Origin: Microbacterium soli
Lineage (GTDB): Bacteria > Actinomycetota > Actinomycetes > Actinomycetales > Microbacteriaceae
Direction of reading: 5' to 3'
Assembly: GCF_039539005.1 (NCBI RefSeq)
Contig: NZ_BAABCP010000001.1
Location: 1,860,001 to 1,924,000, forward strand
DNA: 64,000 nt
The translations under genes were made by a program, and so were the position numbers. Below are positions 18,154-26,336 of the stretch, one piece after another. The notes below the pieces were generated by a model. The model worked only from the letters and a program-made list of their open reading frames with translations. It did no database searches and had not been told where the DNA came from. How positions within the stretch are numbered: the stretch's first letter is position 1; every line of letters starts with the position of its first letter.

Positions 18154-18555
18154 ATGGACTCGATGATGATGGACGAGATGTCCAAGAACCTGCGGATGCC
18201 GGGCATGGAGATGATGGACATGGCTGTCCTGCAGGCCTGCATGGACGCGTGTTCGGCCTGCGAGCAGGCCTGCACGATCTGCTCGATGCAGCGGATGGAC
18301 TGCGCACCCGCGTGCATGAACTGCGCCGACATGGCGGGCACCATGATGCGCGGCATGATGCGGATGCAGGGCATGACGCCGGCGGTGATGATGGCGATGC
18401 TCGACGCCTGTGCGGCCATGTGCCAGTACGCCATGGACAAGTGCATGGATCACGCCGACATGAGCGAGGTCTGCCGGATGTGCGCGCAGGCGTGCCGGGC
18501 CTGCATGGACGCCTGCGCGGCGATGCGCGAGTCGATGATGAAGCAGGCGTCCTGA
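18154..18555 (+). CDS. Met/Cys-rich four-helix-bundle copper-binding protein (Csp/DUF326-like)
   Basis: 133 residues with 33 Met and 16 Cys by direct count. The Cys lie in CxxxC and CxxC spacings along predicted helices (ACMDACSACEQACTIC, VCRMCAQACRACMDAC), the pattern of copper-storage proteins whose inner helix faces bind Cu(I). The N-terminus is Met-rich (MDSMMMDEM) and not a Tat or Sec signal, so a cytosolic store is expected. ATG 18154 follows AGGAG by 10 bases; an in-frame frame extension to 18115 lacks Met/Cys character. The neighbour at 18578-18922 also carries a Cys/His cluster. Confidence 0.82.
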   Translation: MDSMMMDEMSKNLRMPGMEMMDMAVLQACMDACSACEQACTICSMQRMDCAPACMNCADMAGTMMRGMMRMQGMTPAVMMAMLDACAAMCQYAMDKCMDHADMSEVCRMCAQACRACMDACAAMRESMMKQAS

Positions 18556-18577
18556 GGCGCGCCGTCGCCCGCGCTCC

Positions 18578-18922
18578 TCAGCGTGCCACGTTGTAGCGCG
18601 CCGTGCCGATCGCCAGCACCCCGTAGTCGCGGTGCAGCGCCACGGGTGCGCCTGATGGCGCCTCCAGCGCGGCTCCCCCGGCGTTCCAGACCGTCACGGC
18701 CTCGCCGTCCAGAGTGCGCAGATGAAGGACGCCGGATACCGGGTCGGCGTCCGTGACGAGGGCGTCCGCCCAGCCGAGCGGCGTCGCCGCAGCCATCCGG
18801 GCCTGGATGAGGTGCAGTGCGTGCCCCGGTGCGAACGAGGAGCACGTGTGGCCGTGGTCGCACATGCACGCAGCACGCTCATTCACCTCGAAGGGTGAAA
18901 GGCGGTTGCGCGGGCTGGTCAC
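18578..18922 (-). CDS. small protein with N-terminal CxCxHGHxxC motif
   Basis: 114 residues, GTG start with GAGGAG about 8 bases before. A Cys/His cluster near residue 19 (CMCDHGHTC) suggests soft-metal binding. The rest is a small beta-rich domain (GVLHLRTLDGEAVTVWNAGG, then VALHRDYGVLAIGTARYNVA). No family recognised with certainty. It converges on the copper-storage-like gene with a 22-bp gap, so a copper-related role is a context inference only. Confidence 0.6.
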   Translation of the reverse strand: MTSPRNRLSPFEVNERAACMCDHGHTCSSFAPGHALHLIQARMAAATPLGWADALVTDADPVSGVLHLRTLDGEAVTVWNAGGAALEAPSGAPVALHRDYGVLAIGTARYNVAR

Positions 18923-19064
18923 GGCGGTCTCCTCTTGATCGGTGGTCCGAGGCTACGTCCGGCTGCCGCCGACGTCGATCCGCACGGAAACAAGGCGAAA
19001 CATCCCGCTCCCTCTCGGGGCCCGGGCGGGGAATACAGACTGGGCGGGGAGTGTTCGCCGCAGT

Positions 19065-19706
19065 ATGACCACACTGGGAATCATCGGCGCGGGGAACATC
19101 GGCAGTCAGGTCGCTCGGGCGGCCGTGAAGGCAGGGTACGACGTGGTGATCGCGAACTCGCGCGGGCCGGAGACCCTCGCCGACCTCGTGGCGGAGCTCG
19201 GGCCGAAGGCCAGGGCCGCGACGGCCGAGGAGGCGGGTCGTGCCGGCGACGCGGTCGTCGTCACCGTGCCCCTGCACGCGATCCCGCAGATCCCCGCCGA
19301 GCCCCTCGTCGGCAAGATCGTGCTCGACACCAACAATTACTACTTCGAGCGCGACGGGCACATCGACGAGCTCGACCGCGGCGAGACCACCACCTCCGAG
19401 ATCGTCCAGCGGCATTTCGCGGGCGCCAGGGTCGCGAAGGCCTTCAACCACATCTACGCGAGCGCCATCACCACCGACGGCGCCCCCGCGGGCACCGCGA
19501 ACCGCCGTGCACTGGCCACGGCCGGCGACGACGCGGAGGCCGTGGCGTTCGTGACGCGCCTGTACGACGAGCTCGGCTTCGACACCGTCAACATCGGCCC
19601 GCTCAGCCAGTCCTGGCGCATCGAGCGCGACCGCCCCGGCTACGGGGTGCGGCAGAACGCCGAGGAGCTCACCGCGGCCCTCGCGGCCGCCAACAGATTG
19701 CCCTGA
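19065..19706 (+). CDS. NADPH-dependent F420 reductase-like oxidoreductase
   Basis: 213 residues. Rossmann glycine motif GIIGAGNIGSQVARAAV at the N-terminus, NADP-phosphate pocket after strand 2 (VIANSRGPETL), and F420-reductase-like blocks VVVTVPLHAIPQIP, LDTNNYYFERDG and VAKAFNHIYAS. Family members transfer hydride between NADP(H) and F420 or act on small carbonyls. ATG 19065 starts exactly at the Rossmann strand; the frame extends upstream without homologous sequence. It converges on the PaaX-like gene across a hairpin. Confidence 0.78.
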   Translation: MTTLGIIGAGNIGSQVARAAVKAGYDVVIANSRGPETLADLVAELGPKARAATAEEAGRAGDAVVVTVPLHAIPQIPAEPLVGKIVLDTNNYYFERDGHIDELDRGETTTSEIVQRHFAGARVAKAFNHIYASAITTDGAPAGTANRRALATAGDDAEAVAFVTRLYDELGFDTVNIGPLSQSWRIERDRPGYGVRQNAEELTAALAAANRLP

Positions 19707-19755
19707 CCCGCAGCCGCGGGTGATCGGCACCGGCTGATGACCCGCGGGCAGCGGG
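19707..19755. terminator. bidirectional terminator between F420-reductase-like and PaaX-like genes
   Basis: Near-perfect arms CCCGCAGCCGCGGGT (19707-19721) and ACCCGCGGGCAGCGGG (19740-19755) between convergent genes; one base is bulged and one mispaired. The 18-nt loop and position directly after both stop codons fit a shared terminator. Confidence 0.55.
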
Positions 19756-19760
19756 GGCGC

Positions 19761-20633
19761 TCATCTCCGCAGAGCGGCGGCGGGTGCGACGGCGGAGCGC
19801 ACATGCCGCCACGCCGGATCCGACAGCCGGTCCGACAGCCGTGTGAACACCTCCGTGCTGCGAGCGCCGGGCCAGTCGGCGGGGAGGAGCGCGGCGGGAA
19901 GGCCGGGGTCGGTGTAGGGCAGCACCCGCCAGCTGTCGATGAGGCGCACGTACGCGTCGAACGGCGCGGCGGATCCTGCGGCGGCGACGGATGCCAGGAA
20001 CCGCTCGTGCTCGGCGCGCAGCGCGCGAAGATCCCACCAGTCGGCGACGGCGTCGGCCAGCGGCACGGCCGGCCGGGGGTCGGCGGTGCGGAAGAGTGTG
20101 GCGAACGCCCGTGCACCGATCTCGTCGAGCAGCTCCTCGACCTCCGCGTCGAGGTGCCCGGGCAGGATCCACAGCCCGGGGGAGACCGCGCCCGCGCCGA
20201 TGAACTGCAGTCTGCGCCGCAGCCGGTGCCGCAGGTCGCGCCGCGTCTCGGGGATGGTCGCCGACACGAGCAGCCATTCGTCGCCTGCGCGCATCGTGCG
20301 CACCGTGAAGATGCGCTTGTCTCCGCGCTCGAGCATCCCGACGGCCGCCGGGTTCAGCGCGAGCGATCCGGGGCCCGCGCCGTGCAGCAGGCCGTGCTGC
20401 TTGAGCCGGGTGATGGCGGTGCGGGCGCGGGCGGCGGGGATGCCGAGGTCGCCCGCGAGGGCGACCAGCGCGGCCGAGGTGATCGACCCGCCCAGTCTGC
20501 GCAGGTACAGGCCGATGACCGTGCGCAGCAGGGACGTGGTGCTGCCGGGCCGGGCGTCGATGTCGTCGAGCACTGGGCCGGTCGGGTCCGGTCGGGCGGG
20601 CCCCGGTGCTGCGGGGCGTTCGGGGCCGGTCAT
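19761..20633 (-). CDS. PaaX-family transcriptional regulator of the kyn operon
   Basis: 290 residues with the PaaX layout: an N-terminal winged helix (SLLRTVIGLYLRRLGGSI, RARTAITRLKQHGLLHG), a central domain (RTMRAGDEWLLVSATIPE, RRRLQFIGAGAVSPGLWILP) and the C-terminal PaaX domain. The ATG overlaps the kynU stop by ATGA, so it is the last gene of the kynA operon. PaaX classically senses phenylacetyl-CoA; here co-transcription with kyn genes suggests a kynurenine or anthranilate-type effector. A likely target is the inverted repeat at 23596-23628. Confidence 0.78.
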   Translation of the reverse strand: MTGPERPAAPGPARPDPTGPVLDDIDARPGSTTSLLRTVIGLYLRRLGGSITSAALVALAGDLGIPAARARTAITRLKQHGLLHGAGPGSLALNPAAVGMLERGDKRIFTVRTMRAGDEWLLVSATIPETRRDLRHRLRRRLQFIGAGAVSPGLWILPGHLDAEVEELLDEIGARAFATLFRTADPRPAVPLADAVADWWDLRALRAEHERFLASVAAAGSAAPFDAYVRLIDSWRVLPYTDPGLPAALLPADWPGARSTEVFTRLSDRLSDPAWRHVRSAVAPAAALRR

Positions 20634-21850
20634 GCCAGCGCGTCGCGCACGGCGAGGACGCCGCGCAGCGTCTCCTCGTGGGAGGTGCTCAGCGGCGACA
20701 GCCCGAGCCGGATGCCGTCGGGGAAGCGGAAGTCGGGGATGACGCCGCCCGCCCACAGCGTCTTGGTGATCTCCTGGAACGTGTCGTGCCCGATCGTGAT
20801 GTGCCCACCGCGGTGCGCGGCGTCCCTGGGGCTCAGCAGCCGCACCCCGTGCGGCGCGAGGAGCTCGTCGTACGCCTGCACGGCGAAGTCCGTCAGCGAG
20901 ACCGACTTGGCGCGCACGGCGTCGATCCCGGCATCCGCGATGCGATCGAGCATGGGCTGCATGGCCAGCATCGACATCACCGGCGGCGTTCCGCTGAGCA
21001 GCTGACGGATGCCGCCCACGGGCGCGTACTCCGGCCCCATCGCGAAGATGTCCGCCGCGCCCCACCAGCCGTGGATGGGCTGGGTGAGCCGGCCCTGGTG
21101 CTCGGCGCGCAGGTACGCGAAGGCGGGCGAGCCCGGCCCGCCGTTGAGGTACTTGTACGTGCAGCCCACCGCGATGTCCACGCCCCACTCGTCGAGCCGC
21201 ATCGGCACGACGCCCACGGAGTGGCACAGGTCCCACAGCATCAGGGCCCCGGCGTCGTGGACGAGCTCCGTGATGGCGGGCATGTCCGCGAGGGCGCCGG
21301 AGCGGTAGTCGACGTGACTGAGCACGACCAGCGCGGTGCGCTCGGAGACGACGGCCGCCACGTCCGCGCCCGTCACGCCCGTGACGGCGTCCGGCTCCAC
21401 CCAGCGCAGCGTCGCACCGGTCTCCTGCGCGACGCCCGCGGCGATGAACCTGTCGGTGGGGAAGTTCCCGGCCTCGATCACGATCTCGTCCCGCCCCGGA
21501 CGCGCGGCGACGGCGGCGCGCATGAGCTTGTACAGCAGCACGCTCGTGGAGTCGGCGACGACGGTCTGGCCGGCGGCGGCGCCGAGTGCGACCTCGGCGA
21601 TGCGGTCGCCGAGCACCATCGGCAGCTCCATCCACTGCTCGTCCCAGGAGCGGATCAGCCGGGTCCCCCAGTCGTCGCGGATGAACGCGCCGACGGTCTC
21701 CGGAAGCTCCCGCAGCGGCCGGCCCAGCGAGTTGCCGTCGAGGTAGGCGATGACGCCGGGCGCGTCGGCGAAGGCCGGCAGGTGGTGGGCGAGGGGGTCG
21801 GCCTCGTCGAGCAGGCGGGCGCGGTCCATCAGGTCGGCGGTCGCGGTCAT
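20630..21850 (-). CDS. kynU: kynureninase
   Basis: PLP enzyme cleaving L-kynurenine to anthranilate and L-alanine (or 3-hydroxykynurenine to 3-hydroxyanthranilate). 406 residues, with YLDGNSLGRPL near the N-terminus, VLSHVDYRSG, DLCHSVG with the PLP-binding Asp/His region, and the PLP lysine in AVGCTYKYLNGGPGSPAF. Full length. It starts 1 base after the amidohydrolase stop and overlaps the regulator downstream. Confidence 0.93.
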   Translation of the reverse strand: MTATADLMDRARLLDEADPLAHHLPAFADAPGVIAYLDGNSLGRPLRELPETVGAFIRDDWGTRLIRSWDEQWMELPMVLGDRIAEVALGAAAGQTVVADSTSVLLYKLMRAAVAARPGRDEIVIEAGNFPTDRFIAAGVAQETGATLRWVEPDAVTGVTGADVAAVVSERTALVVLSHVDYRSGALADMPAITELVHDAGALMLWDLCHSVGVVPMRLDEWGVDIAVGCTYKYLNGGPGSPAFAYLRAEHQGRLTQPIHGWWGAADIFAMGPEYAPVGGIRQLLSGTPPVMSMLAMQPMLDRIADAGIDAVRAKSVSLTDFAVQAYDELLAPHGVRLLSPRDAAHRGGHITIGHDTFQEITKTLWAGGVIPDFRFPDGIRLGLSPLSTSHEETLRGVLAVRDALA

Positions 21851-21851
21851 G

Positions 21852-22697
21852 TCATGTCTCCAGGTCGGCGCCGGTCAGCAGCCGGGCGCGTGCGGGGTCC
21901 CCTCCGGGCAGGAGGAGTCGGGTGTCATCATGGGGGAGCGGGGTCAGCGCGCGCAGCAGACGGTCGCCGTCGACGCCGGCCTCGCGGAGGGCGTCGAGCT
22001 CGCGGGCGCTGAGGTCGACGGGGGTGTCGCCGTTGCCCATGTCGGTGCCGTACAGCACGGTGCCGCCGGCGTCGGCGAAGCGGCGGACGTTGTCGACGGC
22101 GATCGCCCGCTGCGTAGGGTCGTGCACGGCGAGCGTGGAGATCCACTGCACGGATGCCGCCTGCACGGCGATCTCGTCGTCGGTAAGCCGCTCGGTGAAC
22201 GGGGCATGCGCGAGGCGTGCGGCGCCCAGGCGCGCTGCGCGCTGCGCCTGGCCCGTGCCCTCGGCGTGCGCGATGACGGGGAGCCCGTGCGCGGCGGCGG
22301 CCGAGACGACGGCGCGCACGGCGTCGTCGTCGAGCACGGGACCCGCCTCACTGTGCAGGGCGACTTTGATCCACGAGGCCCCGGCTGCGGCGAGGCCGTC
22401 CACCGCGGCGGCCGCGGCCTCGGCATCCGCGATCTCCTGCACCGCCCCGGGCGGCGCCCACGCGCGGTCGGACGGGTACCCGCCGGGCGCCGTGAGGAAT
22501 GCCCCCGCGTACTCGACTCGCACGCCCGCCGTGCCGCCGGCGAGGGCGGCGAGCACCGCGGGGTCGCCGCCGAGATCGATCACCCGTCCGAGCAGCGAGC
22601 CCGCCGGCAGCGTGTGGTCGACGAGCTGCAGGTGCACGTGATGGTCGGTGAAGCGGCCGGTGACGATTCCGCCGTCTTCGCGACGGATGCCGGTCAT
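21852..22697 (-). CDS. amidohydrolase-superfamily enzyme in the kyn operon (candidate N-formylkynurenine hydrolase)
   Basis: 281 residues. Metal-binding residues of a TIM-barrel amidohydrolase are present: HHVHLQ near residue 20, Lys in SWIKVALHSEAG, His in PVIAHAEG, His in ARLAHAPFTE, and Asp in LYGTDMGNGDTP. It sits between kynA and kynU with ATGA overlap to kynA and 1-base spacing to kynU, exactly where an N-formylkynurenine formamidase is needed; no KynB or alpha/beta-hydrolase formamidase occurs in the window. The formamidase assignment is therefore an inference from context, not from sequence similarity. Confidence 0.7.
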   Translation of the reverse strand: MTGIRREDGGIVTGRFTDHHVHLQLVDHTLPAGSLLGRVIDLGGDPAVLAALAGGTAGVRVEYAGAFLTAPGGYPSDRAWAPPGAVQEIADAEAAAAAVDGLAAAGASWIKVALHSEAGPVLDDDAVRAVVSAAAAHGLPVIAHAEGTGQAQRAARLGAARLAHAPFTERLTDDEIAVQAASVQWISTLAVHDPTQRAIAVDNVRRFADAGGTVLYGTDMGNGDTPVDLSARELDALREAGVDGDRLLRALTPLPHDDTRLLLPGGDPARARLLTGADLET

Positions 22698-23548
22698 CGC
22701 CCGATCTCGGTGCGGACGCTGTACAGCTCGGGGAAGAAGGTCAGGCTCAGCGCGCGCTGCAGGAAGTCCACGCCCGTGGATCCGCCGGTGCCCTTCTTCA
22801 TGCCGATCGTGCGCGACACGGTGCGCAGGTGGCGGAACCGCCAGAACTGGAAGTTGTCCTCCACGTCGACGAGCTCCTCGCAGGCCTCGTACAGCTCCCA
22901 GTGCTCGTGGGGGTTCTCGTACACCTCGCGGATGACTGGGATCAGCTCGGGCGTCTCGCGGTACGGCAGGCGCACGTCCCGCTCCAGGACGGATGCCGGC
23001 ACCGGCAGCCCCCGGCGGGCGACCAGCCGCAGGAACTCGTCGTACAGCGTCGGGCGCTCCCATTCCGCGGTCAGCAGCGCGAGGTTCTCGGGATGGCTGC
23101 GGAACAGGCTCAGCATCTTCTCGTTCTTGTTGCCCAGTGCGAACTCGACGCCGCGGTACTGCACGGACTGGAACCCGGAGGCGTTGCCGAGGAACCCGCG
23201 GAACTGCGCGTACTCGGTGGGGGTGAGGGTCGCCAGCACCGACCACTGCCGGGTGATGACGTCCTGGATGTGCTTGACGCGGGCGATGGGCTTGAGCGCC
23301 TCGCGCAGGTCGTCGGCGGCCAGCAGGTCGCGGGCCCTGCCCAGCTCGTGCAGCATGAGCTTGAGCCACAGCTCCGTGGTCTGGTGCTGGATGATGAACA
23401 GCATCTCGTCGTGGTGCTCGGGGACGGAGACCGGATGCTGTGCGCCGAGCAGCCGGTCCAGATCGAGGTAGGACCCGTAGGTCATCCTGCCCCGCAGGTC
23501 GGTGACGATGCCCTCTTCGAGTGCGCGCTCGTTCGCTTCGTTGCTCAT
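22694..23548 (-). CDS. kynA: tryptophan 2,3-dioxygenase
   Basis: Haem enzyme opening the indole ring of L-tryptophan to N-formylkynurenine. 284 residues, all-helical. Family motifs: MTYGSYLDLDRLLGAQHP, DEMLFIIQHQTTELWLKL, FRGFLGNASGFQSVQYR, the haem ligand His in WRFRHLRTV and the substrate loop GTGGSTGVDFL. ATG 23548 gives the usual N-terminus; the frame continues upstream into the operator region without homology. First gene of kynA-amidohydrolase-kynU-paaX-like. Confidence 0.94.
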   Translation of the reverse strand: MSNEANERALEEGIVTDLRGRMTYGSYLDLDRLLGAQHPVSVPEHHDEMLFIIQHQTTELWLKLMLHELGRARDLLAADDLREALKPIARVKHIQDVITRQWSVLATLTPTEYAQFRGFLGNASGFQSVQYRGVEFALGNKNEKMLSLFRSHPENLALLTAEWERPTLYDEFLRLVARRGLPVPASVLERDVRLPYRETPELIPVIREVYENPHEHWELYEACEELVDVEDNFQFWRFRHLRTVSRTIGMKKGTGGSTGVDFLQRALSLTFFPELYSVRTEIGR

Positions 23549-23595
23549 GATCGCGACGATATCACTCTCGTGTCGAGCGTCACAATAATGAAATT

Positions 23596-23628
23596 GAACG
23601 GTGTCGTACCGTCCGTCCGACACCGTTC
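23596..23628. promoter_or_regulatory. 11-bp perfect inverted repeat between kynA and cstA
   Basis: GAACGGTGTCG (23596-23606) and its exact reverse complement CGACACCGTTC (23618-23628) flank an 11-bp spacer containing CCGTCCGT. It is 48 bp upstream of the kynA start and 119 bp upstream of the cstA start on the other strand. Two further CCGTTCGTCG half-like copies follow (to about 23654). Likely binding site of the operon's PaaX-like regulator. Confidence 0.6.
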
Positions 23629-23746
23629 GTCGCCGATCCGCCGCCGTTCGTCGCACAGTCGGACCGGTCGTCTCCGCCCGCCACCCGAGTCTGCGACGGA
23701 TTCCTATCCTGACCACACGCAATGTCGCGCGTCGAAGGAGATACCC

Positions 23747-26023
23747 ATGACAGCTCTCTCCCCGAGAGGAAGGGGTGCCGACAGCATCCCCGCGCAGGAT
23801 CCCGCCCTGCCACCCGTCGCCCTATCCGAGGCCGAGCGCACCCGCGAATCCCGCTGGAGCCTGCCGAAGATCCTGCTGTGGACGGCCATCGCCCTGCTGG
23901 GGGCGGTCGCCTGGACCATGCTGGCCATCGTGCGCGGCGAGACCGTCAACGCGATCTGGTTCGTGTTCGCCGCCGTGTGCACCTACCTGATCGGCTACCG
24001 GTTCTACGCCGAGGTCATCGAGAAGCACCTGCTGCGCCCGAATGACAGGCGGGCCACGCCCGCCGAGGTCCTCGAGGACGGCAAGGACTTCGTCCCCACC
24101 GACCGTCGCGTGCTGTACGGACACCACTTCGCCGCGATCGCCGGCGCCGGTCCGCTCGTGGGCCCGGTGCTGGCCGCCCAGATGGGGTTCCTGCCCGGCA
24201 CCATCTGGATCATCGTCGGCGTCGTGCTGGCCGGGGCCGTGCAGGACTACACCGTGCTGTTCTTCTCCATGCGCCGCAGCGGGCGCTCCATCGGCCAGAT
24301 GGCCCGCGACGTGCTGGGCAGGTTCGGCGGCACCGCCGCCATCATCGCCTCGCTGCTGATCATGGTCATCATCATCGCGATCCTCGCGCTGGTCGTCGTC
24401 AACGCGCTGGGGGAGAGCCCCTGGGGCGTGTTCAGCGTCGGCATGACGCTGCCGATCGCCCTGTTCATGGGCGTGTACCTGCGCTACCTGCGGCCCGGGC
24501 GGGTCACCGAGGTCTCCCTCATCGGCTTCGTGCTGCTGATCGCCGCCATCATCGGCGGCGGCGCCGTCGCCGGCACCGAGTGGGGCCAGGCCGTCTTCAC
24601 CCTGGACCGCACGACCATCGCCTGGGCCATCATCGTGTACGGCTTCGTCGCCGCGATCCTGCCCGTCTGGCTGCTGCTGGCCCCGCGCGACTACCTGTCC
24701 ACGTTCATGAAGGTCGGCGTGATCGTCATGCTCGCCGGCGCCATCGTCCTCGTGCGCCCGGAGATCTCCGTCCCCGCGTTCACGGAGTTCGCCGAGACCG
24801 GGCTCGGCCCGGTGTTCTCCGGAGCGCTGTTCCCGTTCCTGTTCGTGACGATCGCCTGCGGGGCGCTCTCCGGCTTCCACGCGCTGATCTCCTCCGGCAC
24901 CACGCCCAAGCTCATCGAGAAGGAGCGGCAGACCAAGTTCATCGGCTACGGCGGCATGCTCATGGAGTCGTTCGTCGCCATCATGGCGCTGGTCGCCGCG
25001 ATCTCCATCGACCAGGGCATCTACTTCGCCATGAACGCGCCGGCGGCGCTGACCGGCGGCACGGTGGAGAACGCCGCGGCGTTCGTGAACTCGCTCGGGC
25101 TCATGGGTGTCGACGTCACGCCGGACATGCTCAGCTCCACGGCCGCCGCCGTCGGCGAGGAGAGCATCGTCTCGCGCACCGGCGGCGCGCCCACGCTGGC
25201 ACTGGGCCTCGCGCACATCATGCACCAGCTCATCGGCGGTCCGGCCATCATGGGCTTCTGGTACCACTTCGCCATCATGTTCGAGGCGCTGTTCATCCTC
25301 ACCGCCGTCGACGCAGGCACCCGCGTGGCGCGCTTCATGCTGCAGGACTCCATCGGCGCCTTCCTGCCGCGCTTCCGTGACGTCAGCTGGCGTCCGGGCG
25401 TGTGGATCTGCACGGCCATCATGGTCGCGGGATGGGGATACATCCTCATTCTCGGGGTGACGGACCCGCTGGGCGGGATCAACACCTTCTTCCCGCTGTT
25501 CGGCATCGCCAACCAGCTGCTGGCCGGCATCGCCCTGGCGGTGGTGTTCGCCATCGTCGCCAAGCGCGGGCGCTCGTACGTGCGCTGGCTGTGGATCATC
25601 GGCCTGCCGCTGGCGTTCACGGCCGTGATCACCATCACCGCGTCGCTGTACAAGATCTTCTCGCCGGTCCCTGGCATCGGCTACTGGGCCAACAACGCCA
25701 AGTACCGTGCCGCGCAGGCCGCCGGCGACGGGAGCCTCGGCAGCCCGGAGGTGGTGGATGCGGTCATCCGCAACACGGCCGTGCAGGGCACGCTGTCGAT
25801 CGTGTTCGTGGCGCTCACCATCATCGTCATGGCGATCGCCGTCGGCGTCGCGATCAAGGCCATCCGCACGGGAGCCGTCGACGACGCGGGCGAGGACCCG
25901 GCGTCGCCGTCGCGGCGCTTCGCCCCCGCCGGGCTCGTCACCACGCGCGCCGAGCGCGAGCTGGAGAAGCGGTGGCGCGACCACGACCTCGCGCAGGACG
26001 CCCCGAAGGCGGCGAGGCGCTGA
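23747..26023 (+). CDS. cstA: CstA-family carboxylate/peptide transporter
   Basis: 758 residues with about 16-18 membrane helices. ATG 23747 has GAAGGAG 6 bases before; a much longer upstream frame only crosses kynA antisense. CstA-domain signatures include YGHHFAAIAGAGPLVGPVLA, GAVQDYTVLFFSMRRSGRS, GALSGFHALISSGTTPK and FEALFILTAVDAGTRVARF, with a C-terminal five-helix domain. Homologues (CstA, BtsT) carry out pyruvate or peptide uptake under carbon limitation. It heads a gene string including a LytS/LytR-type pair, the regulatory arrangement known for pyruvate sensing. Confidence 0.9.
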   Translation: MTALSPRGRGADSIPAQDPALPPVALSEAERTRESRWSLPKILLWTAIALLGAVAWTMLAIVRGETVNAIWFVFAAVCTYLIGYRFYAEVIEKHLLRPNDRRATPAEVLEDGKDFVPTDRRVLYGHHFAAIAGAGPLVGPVLAAQMGFLPGTIWIIVGVVLAGAVQDYTVLFFSMRRSGRSIGQMARDVLGRFGGTAAIIASLLIMVIIIAILALVVVNALGESPWGVFSVGMTLPIALFMGVYLRYLRPGRVTEVSLIGFVLLIAAIIGGGAVAGTEWGQAVFTLDRTTIAWAIIVYGFVAAILPVWLLLAPRDYLSTFMKVGVIVMLAGAIVLVRPEISVPAFTEFAETGLGPVFSGALFPFLFVTIACGALSGFHALISSGTTPKLIEKERQTKFIGYGGMLMESFVAIMALVAAISIDQGIYFAMNAPAALTGGTVENAAAFVNSLGLMGVDVTPDMLSSTAAAVGEESIVSRTGGAPTLALGLAHIMHQLIGGPAIMGFWYHFAIMFEALFILTAVDAGTRVARFMLQDSIGAFLPRFRDVSWRPGVWICTAIMVAGWGYILILGVTDPLGGINTFFPLFGIANQLLAGIALAVVFAIVAKRGRSYVRWLWIIGLPLAFTAVITITASLYKIFSPVPGIGYWANNAKYRAAQAAGDGSLGSPEVVDAVIRNTAVQGTLSIVFVALTIIVMAIAVGVAIKAIRTGAVDDAGEDPASPSRRFAPAGLVTTRAERELEKRWRDHDLAQDAPKAARR

Positions 26024-26268
26024 TGGTCCTCGCCGCCGCGAGCACGGCATCCGCCGTCCGCCCCGCACGCGCTGTCTGGCAGCGCGTGCGGGGCGCCGCC
26101 GCAGCCGTGCGCTGGTACGTCACGACGCTCATGGGCGATCGGGACTACGAGGTGTTCGTCGCCCACCAGCGCGCGCATCATCCGGATGCCGAGATCCCCA
26201 CCGAACGCCAGTTCTGGCGCGACCGGATGGCCGACCAGGACCGCAATCCCGGTGCGCGGTGCTGCTGA
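26023..26268 (+). CDS. YbdD/YjiX-family small protein (DUF466)
   Basis: 81 residues, start overlapping the cstA stop as TGATG. Core residues AAAVRWYVTTLMGDRDYEVF and ERQFWRDRM are the YbdD signature. Members are always next to CstA/BtsT carriers and are thought to assist the transporter; a C-terminal Cys pair (GARCC) resembles the family's terminal CC. Cytoplasmic. Confidence 0.85.
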   Translation: MVLAAASTASAVRPARAVWQRVRGAAAAVRWYVTTLMGDRDYEVFVAHQRAHHPDAEIPTERQFWRDRMADQDRNPGARCC

Positions 26269-26336
26269 CCCCGCCGCGGATCTGATCCCGTCGTGCGGGC
26301 GGAGGCGGGTCCCGTGTGCCGCCGTATCATGAGCGC

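Noticed and set aside
22829..23746. Upstream extension of the cstA frame giving a 1064-residue protein.
   Set aside because: The extra part only crosses kynA antisense; ATG 23747 has a strong Shine-Dalgarno and starts at the family N-terminus.
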